A stretch of DNA of 64,000 nucleotides from Nocardia anocheti (GCF_029675105.1 NZ_JAQQFV010000004.1:310001-374000), one strand, 5' to 3'. Positions 6,957 through 15,390 are shown, counted from the first letter of the stretch. Made by a program: numbers and translations. The notes: generated by a model not told the origin, from the letters alone.

Positions 6957-7252
6957 AGTTCGATTACGCCCCTGGCACCAGCCACTGGCAGCTTCGCAAC
7001 GGCAGAGCCGACGTCTTGGCGTGGTGGACCATCACCGACCCAGCCGGCGGGTCTCGAGTGACATATCCCACTCGCGAGGCAGAGGAGTACATCCTCGGCC
7101 TGTGCGCTCCCCGTGACATCGAATGGCAGCCTGTTCCACCGCCAGGCGGCGAGTTCAAGGCCAGGCCGGTGCGTGAAGAACTGGCATCCAAGGCAAGCCA
7201 GGGCCTGGACGTACTCGGATTCCCGGACACGGCAGATGAGGACAGCGCCTGA
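6851..7252 (+). CDS. Hypothetical island protein, 133 aa
   Basis: A globular-looking protein with a helix-rich N-terminus (RQRHIGHALEALESRGLIGD) that could be winged-helix-like, followed by a beta-rich Trp/Tyr-containing body. ATG 6851 fits the likely fold; an upstream in-frame ATG at 6740 adds a basic, unstructured 37 residues. No Shine-Dalgarno is visible, and the start overlaps the 3' end of the gene at 6312. It is the last gene before the putative element junction. Confidence 0.5.
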   Translation: MPRADRFPYRIARQRHIGHALEALESRGLIGDWHLKFDYAPGTSHWQLRNGRADVLAWWTITDPAGGSRVTYPTREAEEYILGLCAPRDIEWQPVPPPGGEFKARPVREELASKASQGLDVLGFPDTADEDSA

Positions 7253-7277
7253 GCTTCCAGCCACTGAAGCAGGGCGC

Positions 7278-7479
7278 ATTCTCATCCCAACCGACCGCAC
7301 CGTCGACCCCCGCAGTGGCACTCAGCAGAGACATCCATCTGATAGCTACAGGTTTGCCAACCCAGAAAACTCGTCGGCGTGTCGGATTGCGACACGCCGA
7401 CGAGTCTGATCAGCTACGTAGCCTGCGCCACCACGGCGCTCACCAGCTCCCCCGCCGAACTCATCCCATTCTCATCCCA
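7278..7479 (+). repeat. CTCATCCCA direct repeats, candidate attachment-site arms
   Basis: CTCATCCCA occurs at 7281-7289, 7460-7468 and 7471-7479; the first and third extend to ATTCTCATCCCA. Short direct repeats flanking a strong hairpin at an island/core boundary resemble arm-type sites of a tyrosine integrase. No integrase gene or tRNA is visible, so this is only a candidate. Confidence 0.35.
7369..7405 (-). terminator. Perfect 16-bp hairpin, terminator on the minus strand
   Basis: ACTCGTCGGCGTGTCG (7369-7384) pairs fully with 7390-7405 across a 5-nt loop. Read on the minus strand the stem ends in a TTTT run, an intrinsic terminator; on the plus strand there is no U-run. It may insulate the island from the core chromosome. 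Confidence 0.6.
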
Positions 7480-7758
7480 TCGCTCAACAAACCGCCATGG
7501 GAAACGCCAGGTCACACCAGGAAGCGTTGGGAAGTGGGGAAATGGGCCCCGAACAGGCAAAACAATCTCTACCCCGCGACCCGCGAATAGATGTGCGCGA
7601 TGATGCAGAAGTTCCTGATCCGGGACGGATCGGTGAACGTCGTGTCGGCAAAGCTGGAAGCCACTCCACTCCTCGAGGGGTATCGGCGAACTGGGTCCAT
7701 CGTCCCATGGCCGCGGGGGTGGCCCTGTCACCGGTGCACCGAAGCGCCGAGGCACCGT

Positions 7759-7773
7759 TATATTTCAGGGATG
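7759..7773 (+). promoter_or_regulatory. Leaderless promoter of the PemK-like gene
   Basis: The -10 box TATATT (7759-7764) ends six bases before ATG 7771, so the transcript should start at or next to the start codon, as is common in actinobacteria. No Shine-Dalgarno with usable spacing is present. Confidence 0.5.
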
Positions 7774-8322
7774 GCCAGCAGTTGGAACACACTCGGCAAG
7801 CAGCTCGGCGTGATCGCCAAGGAGCAGGGGCCGAAGATCGTGCGCAAGCAAGGGCCGCGGTTGCTGGAGAAGCTGGTGGAGGCGTTGGGCAGCAAGCCCG
7901 GCCCCACCGTCGCCGTCCGACCGACCGCCTCCACTCCGGTGCCCACCGCGCACCGCGCCCGCCAGATCGTCTACTGCCCGCAGCTGGACGGTCGCGCCGA
8001 TCCCGGGGAGATCGTCTGGACCTGGGTGCCCTTCGAAGAGGACCCCACCAACGGCAAGGACCGCCCGGTGCTGGTGGTCGGCCGCGACCGCAAGACCCTG
8101 CTGGGGTTGATGCTGTCGTCCAAAGCCGAACGCGCGCACGACCGCAACTGGGTCGGGATCGGGTCGGGTCCGTGGGACAACGACGGCAGGCCCAGCTGGG
8201 TCCGCCTGGATCGGGTGCTCGACGTCCCCGAGGACGGCATCCGGCGCGAGGGCGCGATCGTCGAGCGCAAGACCTTCGACCTGGTCGCGCACCGGCTCGT
8301 CGCCGAATACCACTGGAGCTGA
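7771..8322 (+). CDS. PemK/MazF-family toxin-like protein, orphan
   Basis: 183 residues. The C-terminal 115 residues carry the PemK/MazF fold landmarks: a PGEIVWTWVPFEED strand near 70, KDRPVLVVGR near 88, and WVRLDRVLDV plus IRREG near 140-155. Members are ribosome-independent endoribonucleases or their DNA-gyrase-targeting relatives. The N-terminal 55 residues are basic with a Gly/Pro linker and not part of the fold. No antitoxin gene is adjacent (next upstream gene ends at 7252, downstream aquaporin is on the other strand). Start set by the leaderless promoter. Confidence 0.7.
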   Translation: MASSWNTLGKQLGVIAKEQGPKIVRKQGPRLLEKLVEALGSKPGPTVAVRPTASTPVPTAHRARQIVYCPQLDGRADPGEIVWTWVPFEEDPTNGKDRPVLVVGRDRKTLLGLMLSSKAERAHDRNWVGIGSGPWDNDGRPSWVRLDRVLDVPEDGIRREGAIVERKTFDLVAHRLVAEYHWS

Positions 8323-8368
8323 CCGCCGCGAACCCCGATCCGCGCGGACCGGGGTTCGCCCTGCCTGA

Positions 8369-9118
8369 TCAGGCCGCGATCTCCTTGGATCGCCCGAAGA
8401 TCAGCCCGTAGACCAGCGCGCCGAGCGCCCCGCCGATCAGCGGGAACAGGATGAACGCCCACAGCTGCCCCATCGCCCCGTCCTGGAACGGCGCCACCCC
8501 GATGCTGCGCGCCGGGTTGCCCGAGCCGTTGTCCACCGGGATGGCCACCAGGTTGACGATGGCGAACGCCGCGCCGATCGACATGCCCGCCAGCGGCGCG
8601 TCGGAGATCTGGTCCGTCGAGGCCAGCACCACGAACACCAGCACGCCGGTGAGCATCACCTCCATGATGATGGTGGCCGCGAGCCCGTAGCCGTTCTGCA
8701 GCACCACCTCACCGAGCGGACCGGTCACCGCGGAGGGGCTGTGCGCGCCCCAGCCATTGGCGCCGAGCCCGTCGACCGGGCGGTCGTAGGCGGGCAGATT
8801 GTTGGCGATGGCGAACAGCACCAGCCCCGCCAGCAGCGCCCCGACGATCTGGAACAGCGCGTAGAACCCGGCATTGCGCGGCGAGATCCGGCCCAGCAGC
8901 AACTGTCCGAGGGTGACCGCCGGGTTCACGTGACAGCCCGAGATCGGTCCGAGCGCGTAGACCAGGAACATCAGGGTCAGACCGAAGGCCAACGCCACCC
9001 CCAGCGCGCCGACCCGCTCCCCCGCCAGCACCGCCGTGCCGACACCACCGATCACCAGGACGAAGGTGCCCAGTCCCTCGGCCGCCCATTTCTTGGTATC
9101 CGGCACCACCTCGGTCAT
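8369..9118 (-). CDS. aqpZ: Aquaporin (MIP family)
   Basis: A 249-residue MIP channel with six membrane helices. Both pore motifs are present: HVNPAVT in the first half and GSGNPARS in the second, the Arg after the second NPA being part of the selectivity filter. That and the small size favour a water channel of the AqpZ type over a glycerol facilitator; substrate is inferred. ATG 9118 is preferred over an upstream in-frame ATG because the protein then begins directly before the first helix. It is a single-gene unit. Confidence 0.85.
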   Translation of the reverse strand: MTEVVPDTKKWAAEGLGTFVLVIGGVGTAVLAGERVGALGVALAFGLTLMFLVYALGPISGCHVNPAVTLGQLLLGRISPRNAGFYALFQIVGALLAGLVLFAIANNLPAYDRPVDGLGANGWGAHSPSAVTGPLGEVVLQNGYGLAATIIMEVMLTGVLVFVVLASTDQISDAPLAGMSIGAAFAIVNLVAIPVDNGSGNPARSIGVAPFQDGAMGQLWAFILFPLIGGALGALVYGLIFGRSKEIAA

Positions 9119-9182
9119 CGCCCACCGCCTTCGAGAGGACTGACCCCGCGACCAGCGGGGTTCCGCACGATCCACTCGGAGA

Positions 9183-10025
9183 TTACGCGAGCCGGGTGAC
9201 CTCCACAACGACCTCCAGATCGGTCGAGCCGCCCCCGGAGAACACACCTTTCAGCGGCGGCACGTCCGCGTAGTCGCGGCCCACCCCCACCGAGACGTGC
9301 TGCTCGTTGACGGCCAGATTGTTGGTCGGGTCATACCCCCACCACTGCCCGGTCCACGCCTCGATCCAGGCGTGTGACTGCCCCGCCACCGTCTCCCCGA
9401 TCTCGGCGCCCGGCTTCGGATGCAGATACCCCGACACGTAGCGGCTCGGAATCCCCATGCTGCGCAACAACACCAGCGTCAGATGGGCGTAGTCCTGGCA
9501 GACCCCGCGCCGCTCGGCGAACGCCTGCGGCGCGGAGGTGTGCACCGAGGTGGTGCCCGCGATGTAGTCCATCTCCTTGTGCACCCACTCCGCCGCGCGC
9601 ACCACCGCCTTGGCCGGTGGCTCACCGCGCGAGAGCTGCCGGGCCACCGTGGCCAGCTTGCGGTCGCGCGGCACATAGGCGGTGGGACTGAGCATTTCGT
9701 CGAACCGGTCGACGACGCGTCCGCCGCGCAGGTCCTCGAAGGTCAGCTCGCCCGCCGGTTCGGCGAACGGCTCGGTCTCCACCACCGAGGACCCGGTCAC
9801 CTCGAGTTCGGTGTGCGGGGCGTGCAGGTCGAAGGCGGTGACCGCGGTGCCCCAGTAGTCGGTGTAGCGATAGGCCCTGGTGGCGGGCACGGTCTCGACG
9901 CGATTGAGGATCACGTTCTGCCTGCTGTCGGCCCTGGGCGTGAGCCTGGCCTCGTTGAACGAGCGCGTCACCGGCGCGTCGTAGACATATCCCGTGGTGT
10001 GCACCACCCTGATCCGCCAGCTCAT
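9183..10025 (-). CDS. Transglutaminase-like protein
   Basis: 280 residues, with an N-terminal bacterial transglutaminase-like domain (about 1-85) and a transglutaminase/protease core. The catalytic triad is visible: Cys176 in RRGVCQDYAH, His218 in QSHAWIEAW and Asp232 in GYDPTNN. The start overlaps the stop of the alpha-E gene by 4 bp (ATGA), so it is the last gene of a three-gene operon. Orthologue of Rv2409c by order and sequence. Substrate is unknown; such cores act as amidases, proteases or transpeptidases. Confidence 0.85.
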   Translation of the reverse strand: MSWRIRVVHTTGYVYDAPVTRSFNEARLTPRADSRQNVILNRVETVPATRAYRYTDYWGTAVTAFDLHAPHTELEVTGSSVVETEPFAEPAGELTFEDLRGGRVVDRFDEMLSPTAYVPRDRKLATVARQLSRGEPPAKAVVRAAEWVHKEMDYIAGTTSVHTSAPQAFAERRGVCQDYAHLTLVLLRSMGIPSRYVSGYLHPKPGAEIGETVAGQSHAWIEAWTGQWWGYDPTNNLAVNEQHVSVGVGRDYADVPPLKGVFSGGGSTDLEVVVEVTRLA

Positions 10026-10999
10026 AATTCTCCCTCCACCGGCACGCGCGTGTCCTGGTTGCGGCGGACATCGGTCCAGGCCACCCACGGGGCGGCGTGG
10101 AAGTACTGGCGCGAGACCGCCTCGCTCACCTCGCGGCAGCACTTCTGCAGGGCGAGCAGGCGGCTCTGCAGGTCTTCCAGCAGCACACCCGGCGGCAGGA
10201 ACTCCAGTTCGCTGCGGGCCCGGCCGAGCACCCGCTGGGCCTCGTGCCGCGCCCCGACCCGGCTGCCCGGACGCTGGTCGAGTTCGGTCAGGCAGTCCTC
10301 GGCCACGCGCAGCGTGTGGAACACCGACCGGGGGAAGAGCCGGTCGATGAGGATGAACTCGGCGACCCGGGCGGCGTCGAGGGCGCCGCGGTGGGTGCGC
10401 AGATAGGTGTCGTGCGCCCCGGCCGAACGCAGCACCGTCACCCAGGCGGGCGAGGAGGTGCGATCGCCCGCGCGCGAGAGCAGCAGACGCACCATCATGT
10501 CCACGCGTTCGACGCAGCGCCCGAGCAGCAGGAAGCGGTAGCCGTCGTCGCGACTCAGCGTGGAATCGGTCAGCCCGGTGAACATCGCCGCGCGGTCCTT
10601 GATGAAGGAGAAGAACTCGTGCGGGCCAAGGCCGCGTGCCGCGCGCTCGGCGGCGGGCAGGCCGTTGTAGGTGGCGTTGAGGCACTCCCACATCTCGCTG
10701 GAGGTGACTTCCCTGGCGCCCCTGGCGTTCTCGCGGGCCTTGGCGATGGAGTCGCTGATCGAGACGCCGTGGTCGTGGCTGAAGGCGACCAGATCGGTCA
10801 CCGACCAGACGTCGAGGCGCAGGCCCTCCGGTGCCTCGATGCCGAGCACCTTGAGCAGCACCCGCGAGGTGCGGTCGGCGTCGACGGTGGCGTCTTCGAG
10901 CAGCTGGTGCACGGCGACGTCGAGGATGCGCGCGGTGTCGTCGGCGCGCTCGACGTATCGGCCGATCCAGTAGAGGGATTCGGCGTTTCGAGCAAGCAT
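10022..10999 (-). CDS. Alpha-E domain protein (DUF403)
   Basis: 325 residues, nearly all alpha-helical, with the family start MLARNAESLYWIGRYVERAD. Alpha-E proteins are encoded with circularly permuted ATP-grasp and transglutaminase genes and are predicted partners in a peptide or protein modification pathway; no biochemical activity is established. Five bases after the ATP-grasp stop and overlapping the transglutaminase gene. Corresponds to Rv2410c. Confidence 0.85.
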   Translation of the reverse strand: MLARNAESLYWIGRYVERADDTARILDVAVHQLLEDATVDADRTSRVLLKVLGIEAPEGLRLDVWSVTDLVAFSHDHGVSISDSIAKARENARGAREVTSSEMWECLNATYNGLPAAERAARGLGPHEFFSFIKDRAAMFTGLTDSTLSRDDGYRFLLLGRCVERVDMMVRLLLSRAGDRTSSPAWVTVLRSAGAHDTYLRTHRGALDAARVAEFILIDRLFPRSVFHTLRVAEDCLTELDQRPGSRVGARHEAQRVLGRARSELEFLPPGVLLEDLQSRLLALQKCCREVSEAVSRQYFHAAPWVAWTDVRRNQDTRVPVEGEL

Positions 11000-11004
11000 G
11001 TGTG

Positions 11005-12675
11005 TTATTCCCCGATCAGCCGCTGCGTCTGTTGTTGTTGCTGCTGTTGCTGATTGGCCTGCGGCGCGCTGAGCTCGCGGCCGATCTCGAACGAGTCGGC
11101 CTGGGGCGGGTCGCTCACCAGTTCCGAACCGGCCAGTTCCCGCTCGGCCCGACCCGAGCGTCCGGCCAGCACCCAGGTGTCCTTGCTGCCGCCGCCCTGG
11201 CTGGAGTTCACCACCAGCGAGCCCGAGGGCAGCGCGACGCGGGTGAGCCCGCCCGGCAGCACCCAGATGTCGTCACCGTCGTTGACCGCGAACGGACGCA
11301 GGTCCACGTGCCGGGGCACCAGATCGTTGCCGATCTTGGTCGGCACGGTCGAGAGCTGCACCACCGGCTGGGCGATCCAGCCGCGCGGATCGGCCCTGAT
11401 CTTGCGCCGCACGGCGTCGAGCTCACGCGGACCCGCGTCCGGCCCGATGACGATGCCGTAGCCGCCGGACCCCTCGACCGGCTTGACCACCAGCTCGCCG
11501 ACCCGGTCGAGCACCTCGGCGCGCTCGTCGTCGAGCCAGCAGCGGAAGGTGTCGACATTGGGCAGCACCGGTTTCTCACCGAGGTAGTACTCGATGATCG
11601 TGGGCACATAGGTATAGATGAGCTTGTCGTCGCCGACGCCGTTGCCCACGGCGCTCGAGATCACCACATTGCCCGCCCTGGCGGCGTTGAGGATCCCGGC
11701 CACGCCCAGCACCGAGTCGGGGCGGAAGTGCATCGGGTCGAGGAAGGTGTCGTCGATGCGCCGGTAGATCACGTCGACCTGCCGCTCCCCCGCGGTCGTG
11801 CGCATGTAGACGACATTGTCGCGGCAGAACAGATCGCGTCCCTCGACAAGTTCCACCCCCATCTGCCGGGCCAGCAGCGAATGCTCGAAGTAGGCGGCGT
11901 TGTGCACGCCCGGGGTGAGCACCACCACGGTCGGGTCGGCCTCGTTGGGCGCGGCCGAGGCCCGCAACGCGCGCAGCAGATGTCCGGGATAGTCGCCGAC
12001 GGCGCGCACCTGGTGCGAGGAGAACAGATCGGGGAAGACCCGCGCCATCGTGCGCCGGTTCTCCATCACATAGGAGACCCCCGACGGCGAACGCAGGTTG
12101 TCCTCCAAGACGCGGAAGTCGCCGCGTTCGTCGCGCACCAGATCGATCCCCGAGACGTGGATGCGCACCCCGTTGGGCGGCACCAGCCCGGCCGCCTCCC
12201 GGTGGAAGTGCTCGCAGGAGGTGACCAGCCGCTTGGGCATCACCTGGTCGCGCAGGATGTTCTGCTCGCCGTAGATGTCGGCCAGGAACAGTTCCAGCGC
12301 GGTCACCCGCTGCTTGATGCCGCGTTCGAGCTTGGCCCACTCCGCGGCGGCGATCACCCGGGGCACCAGATCCAGTGGAAACGGCCGCTCCTGCCCGGAC
12401 AGCGAGAAGGTGATGCCCTGATCGATGAAGGCGCGGTCCAGTGCGTCGGACCGCTTGGCCAGGTCGTCGACGTCGATCCCGGCCATCGCCGCGTGGATGC
12501 CGCGATAGGGCGCGCGCACCCGGCCCGCGGCGTCGAACATCTCGTCGAAGGCGTCGGCGAAGCGGCCCGGCCCGTACCCCTCGAACAGGCCGGTCTGCGC
12601 GGTCGGCTGTCCGGTCGATCCCACCGACGCCGGTGCTGCTGGTCGACCCGTACTCGGCGCTGTGGTGGAGGTCAT
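11005..12675 (-). CDS. Circularly permuted type-2 ATP-grasp protein
   Basis: 556 residues. It has the family landmarks GYGPGRFADAFDEMF (residues 30-44), GIDLVRDERGDFRVLEDN, DVIYRRIDDTF and VVKPVEGSGGYG, which form the permuted ATP-grasp site predicted to ligate a carboxylate to an amine (amidoligase). The C-terminus ends in eight consecutive Gln just before the last seven residues, from a CAG/CAA tract at 11030-11054. First gene of the operon with alpha-E and transglutaminase; corresponds to Rv2411c. Confidence 0.85.
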   Translation of the reverse strand: MTSTTAPSTGRPAAPASVGSTGQPTAQTGLFEGYGPGRFADAFDEMFDAAGRVRAPYRGIHAAMAGIDVDDLAKRSDALDRAFIDQGITFSLSGQERPFPLDLVPRVIAAAEWAKLERGIKQRVTALELFLADIYGEQNILRDQVMPKRLVTSCEHFHREAAGLVPPNGVRIHVSGIDLVRDERGDFRVLEDNLRSPSGVSYVMENRRTMARVFPDLFSSHQVRAVGDYPGHLLRALRASAAPNEADPTVVVLTPGVHNAAYFEHSLLARQMGVELVEGRDLFCRDNVVYMRTTAGERQVDVIYRRIDDTFLDPMHFRPDSVLGVAGILNAARAGNVVISSAVGNGVGDDKLIYTYVPTIIEYYLGEKPVLPNVDTFRCWLDDERAEVLDRVGELVVKPVEGSGGYGIVIGPDAGPRELDAVRRKIRADPRGWIAQPVVQLSTVPTKIGNDLVPRHVDLRPFAVNDGDDIWVLPGGLTRVALPSGSLVVNSSQGGGSKDTWVLAGRSGRAERELAGSELVSDPPQADSFEIGRELSAPQANQQQQQQQQTQRLIGE

Positions 12676-12708
12676 GGGAAAAACTGTGCATCACCCGACA
12701 GCAGGGTT

Positions 12709-12721
12709 CTGTGAGACACAG
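12709..12721. promoter_or_regulatory. Palindrome upstream of the ATP-grasp operon
   Basis: CTGTG-AGA-CACAG lies 34 bases upstream of the ATP-grasp start, flanked by the near repeats TGCATCACCCGA (12688-12699) and TGCATCACCTGA (12733-12744). It is a plausible operator in the divergent region between the operon and rpsT; the cognate regulator is unknown. Confidence 0.35.
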
Positions 12722-12790
12722 GTAAATTTCTTGCATCACCTGAAACGGGTGAAATCGAGCGCGGGCCGGTGCGGCCGGATCCGGGCCGAT

Positions 12791-12818
12791 TTCGCCCGCC
12801 GGTGCCGAGCTGGTAACC
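12791..12818 (+). promoter_or_regulatory. Probable rpsT promoter
   Basis: TTCGCC (12791-12796), a 16-base spacer and TAACCT (12813-12818) form a reasonable actinobacterial promoter, which would leave a leader of about 110 nt before rpsT. Confidence 0.4.
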
Positions 12819-12933
12819 TCGACATTCGGCGCGGTGTTACCCGTAGTTCAGCACCACCTGCTGCATCGTGGGCGCGCGCCCGACGAGCTTTCAAGACATA
12901 CCACCCAGCGACAGGAAACCAGAGGATACAGGC

Positions 12934-13194
12934 GTGGCCAACATCAAGTCCCAGATGAAGCGGATCCGTACCAACGAGGCGGCGCGCAAGCGCAACCAGT
13001 CGGTCAAGTCCGCGCTGCGCACCGCGATCCGCAACTTCCGTGAAGCTGCTGCCAGCGGCGACAAGGAAAAGGCTGCCGAGCAGCTGCAGTTCGCGAGCCG
13101 CAAGCTCGACAAGGCCGCTTCCAAGGGCGTCATCCACGCCAACCAGGCGGCCAACAAGAAGTCCGCGCTCGCGCTGGCTCTGAACAAGATCTGA
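12934..13194 (+). CDS. rpsT: 30S ribosomal protein S20
   Basis: 86 residues, a basic three-helix protein that binds 16S rRNA in the 30S subunit. It begins [20 protein letters not shown] and ends ALALALNKI as in other actinobacterial S20. The GTG start at 12934 follows AGAGGA (12921-12926). A hairpin terminator follows at 13239. Divergent from the ATP-grasp operon, as in M. tuberculosis Rv2412. Confidence 0.95.
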   Translation: MANIKSQMKRIRTNEAARKRNQSVKSALRTAIRNFREAAASGDKEKAAEQLQFASRKLDKAASKGVIHANQAANKKSALALALNKI

Positions 13195-13238
13195 TCGGGG
13201 CGGGCTCGATCCCGCTCAGCAATACCTCGCAAGACGCA

Positions 13239-13271
13239 GCCGCCGTGGCCTCGATGACCACGGCGGCTTTT
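13239..13271 (+). terminator. rpsT intrinsic terminator
   Basis: A perfect 10-bp stem GCCGCCGTGG (13239-13248) with CCACGGCGGC (13258-13267), a 9-nt loop and TTTT (13268-13271). Confidence 0.85.
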
Positions 13272-13293
13272 GTCGTCGGCTACCATTCCGCGC

Positions 13294-13551
13294 ATGTTGA
13301 CGGTCTACGCGAATCAGACGGTGGTACGAGGCGACGACCTGGCCGAGGTGATCCGCGCCGCGGAGATCCTGGGGCTCGGCCTCAAGATCGAGAACGTGAT
13401 GGTGCCCGACGAGGAGGGCGGCTACTCCCCGGCGTGGATCGTCACCCGCGAGGACGAGGTCCCGCTCTACGAGGAGTGGGAGGGCCGCTACGAGGACCTC
13501 GAGGACGACCTCGGCGACGACGAGGAGCAGCTCGCCCTGGTCGGCGAGTGA
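13294..13551 (+). CDS. Small acidic hypothetical protein
   Basis: 85 residues; the last third is strongly acidic (EEWEGRYEDLEDDLGDDEEQ). No recognised domain. ATG 13294 is taken because the upstream frame lies in the rpsT terminator. It is convergent with the LCP gene, 9 bases away. Confidence 0.65.
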   Translation: MLTVYANQTVVRGDDLAEVIRAAEILGLGLKIENVMVPDEEGGYSPAWIVTREDEVPLYEEWEGRYEDLEDDLGDDEEQLALVGE

Positions 13552-13560
13552 TCCTCCGGT

Positions 13561-14847
13561 TCAGTTCACACAGGGGATCTCCCCCGAGGTGATGTCGCTG
13601 CGGACCGGCTTGCCCGCGTCGGGGGTTTCGGTCACCGAGCTGGTCGTGCCGGTCTGTCTGCCGGTGGTCGCCTCCGCGGGCAGGGCCGCGGGTGGAGTGT
13701 GCCGCCGGGTCGTGGTGGTTGGCGACGGGTCGGCGAACGGTGTCCCGAAGGCGGTCGAGATCTCGCGGCGGATGGCCGCGCGGTCGACGATGTTCACGTC
13801 CTGACCGTTGATCACGTCGTAGCGCAGCACCGGCAGGGTGCGGAATTCGACCTGCGGATCCTCGGCGCCGCCGAGCGTGCGCACGAAGTCGGTCATGCTC
13901 CACCCGTCGGAGAGCACGATATTGCGGTGCGCCACGTCCATCAGCGCCGAGAGCTTGCCCGGATCGGTGAGGGTGCCCGCGCTGCGCAGTTTCCTGGCCA
14001 CCGAGGTGAGGAAGGCCTGTTGGCGGTGGGTGCGGTCCAGATCGCCGTTGTCCAGTCCGTGCCGTTGCCGCACGAAGGCCAACGCCTGCGCCGGATCCAG
14101 ATGCTGGCGGCCCGCCGGGAAGTCGGCGCCGGAGAACTCCGGGTCGCTCACCGGCTGTTTCAAGCACACTTCCACCCCGCCCAGCGCGTCGGCCAGGTCG
14201 TAGAACCCGGCGAGGGTGATCTCGGCGAAGCGGTCGATCGGCGCCCCGGTCAGATCCCGCACCGCCTTGACGATCGAGGCGCGTCCCGCCTCCCGGCCCG
14301 CCTGCTCGAGCTCGGCCCGATCGGTCATCCCGCGCGCGATCAGCTGGTCTTGGACGGCCGCCTTCTTCAACCCGTACGCCTCCTTGATCTTGGCGTGGGT
14401 GTAGCCGGGGATGCCGCTGACCGGCACATAGTCGTCGCGCGGGATGGACACCGCGACGATCTTGTCCATGGCGGCCGGGATGTGCACCAGGATCAGGGTG
14501 TTGGCGTTGTAGCCGCCCTCGTCGCCGTCACCGGCGTGGAGTTGTTCGAGCACCTCGGGCGGTAGTTCGTTGCCGTCCTGGTCGCGACGGGTGTCCAGGC
14601 CGATCAGCAGGATGTTGAGGTCGCCGCCGAGCGAGTGTGGCGCGTCCTCCCCCAGCGCGTACGAGCGCAGGAAGCCGGAATCGAAGTTGCCCGCCGTGGA
14701 CCACCCGTAGGCCGTCACCGCGACGATCGCGGCCGACAGCCCCGCCGCGATCCCCTTCCCGATTCCCCTGGCCCAGTCCCGAGCCGACCGATGAGCGCGT
14801 CGACCTCGTCCGCGCTCATCGGTTCGGCTAACGGTCGGCTCTCCCAT
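13561..14847 (-). CDS. LytR-CpsA-Psr (LCP) family cell-wall ligase
   Basis: 428 residues. A basic cytoplasmic start, one membrane helix (about 31-50), then an extracytoplasmic LCP domain with the family's Asp/Arg motifs: ILLIGLDTRRDQ near 79-90, VAVSIPRDDYVPV, and RTHRQQAFL with its conserved Arg residues. LCP proteins transfer lipid-linked glycopolymers onto peptidoglycan, in this group arabinogalactan or capsule-like polymers. A Thr/Pro-rich tail (about 375-428) replaces the LytR_C domain often found in relatives. It is monocistronic. Confidence 0.85.
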   Translation of the reverse strand: MGEPTVSRTDERGRGRRAHRSARDWARGIGKGIAAGLSAAIVAVTAYGWSTAGNFDSGFLRSYALGEDAPHSLGGDLNILLIGLDTRRDQDGNELPPEVLEQLHAGDGDEGGYNANTLILVHIPAAMDKIVAVSIPRDDYVPVSGIPGYTHAKIKEAYGLKKAAVQDQLIARGMTDRAELEQAGREAGRASIVKAVRDLTGAPIDRFAEITLAGFYDLADALGGVEVCLKQPVSDPEFSGADFPAGRQHLDPAQALAFVRQRHGLDNGDLDRTHRQQAFLTSVARKLRSAGTLTDPGKLSALMDVAHRNIVLSDGWSMTDFVRTLGGAEDPQVEFRTLPVLRYDVINGQDVNIVDRAAIRREISTAFGTPFADPSPTTTTRRHTPPAALPAEATTGRQTGTTSSVTETPDAGKPVRSDITSGEIPCVN

Positions 14848-14934
14848 GTCGTGCTCGACTCTGCCAGCGCCAGGAGTGATCGAAGATCGCGATCCGATCG
14901 CGAATTGGTGCCGACCGTCGGGCGCGGGCCGTCG

Positions 14935-15390
14935 TCAGCCCTTCGGGACCGGCGTGTTCTGCCTGGCCACCGTCCACCAGCGACCGCCCTCCTTGACCAG
15001 CACATACAGCGCGACCATCGCGGGCTCGATGTCGATCAGTTCCCCTTCGGGCGTGGTCGCGCGCGCCTGCTTGTACGCGAGAGCGACATCGGGCCGCGGG
15101 AACCGGATATCGGTGACGTCGTAGCGGACGTACTCGTCCTTCAGAAACCCCGCCAACCCACGCCGGTTCGCCGCCAGCAGCGCGTCGCGCCCGCTGATCA
15201 CCATGCCCGCTGCATTGCCGACGGTGGCGTTCTCCGCGAACGACGCGGTCAGGAGTTCGGCGTCGTTGGTGTTCATGGCGGTCTGGGTATCGGTGATGAT
15301 CTGTCGGATGGCGGCGATGTCGTCGGTGTGATCGACGGTGTGGTCGTCGATCACCGGCGGCTGGGTGGTGTTGATGTCCATGACGAGCAT
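14935..15390 (-). CDS. SgcJ/EcaC-type SnoaL-like protein
   Basis: 151 residues with the NTF2/SnoaL-like alpha+beta cone of the SgcJ/EcaC family: an N-terminal helix (DIAAIRQIITDTQTAMNTND), TASFAENATVGNAAG, and a C-terminal WWTVARQNTPV strand. Members are small-molecule-binding proteins of mostly unknown reaction. ATG 15390 is preferred over ATG 15381 because GAGGGAG lies 4 bases upstream of it. It stands alone between holA and the LCP gene. Confidence 0.75.
   Translation of the reverse strand: MLVMDINTTQPPVIDDHTVDHTDDIAAIRQIITDTQTAMNTNDAELLTASFAENATVGNAAGMVISGRDALLAANRRGLAGFLKDEYVRYDVTDIRFPRPDVALAYKQARATTPEGELIDIEPAMVALYVLVKEGGRWWTVARQNTPVPKG

Larger units (their letters stand above)
7253..7770. 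other. Gene-free junction region
   Basis: 518 bases without a convincing gene. It holds three CTCATCCCA repeats, a 16-bp hairpin (7369-7405) and, at its right end, the leaderless promoter of the PemK-like gene. Composition changes here from the lower-GC island to the high-GC core. A longer in-frame ORF start at 7591 for the PemK-like gene is not supported by any ribosome binding site. Confidence 0.55.

Noticed and set aside
7414..7755. 113-codon minus-strand ORF in the junction
   Set aside because: No recognisable features, no ribosome binding site, and composition typical of non-coding high-GC DNA.
7591..7770. Longer N-terminus for the PemK-like protein
   Set aside because: No ribosome binding site at 7591, and the leaderless promoter fits ATG 7771.
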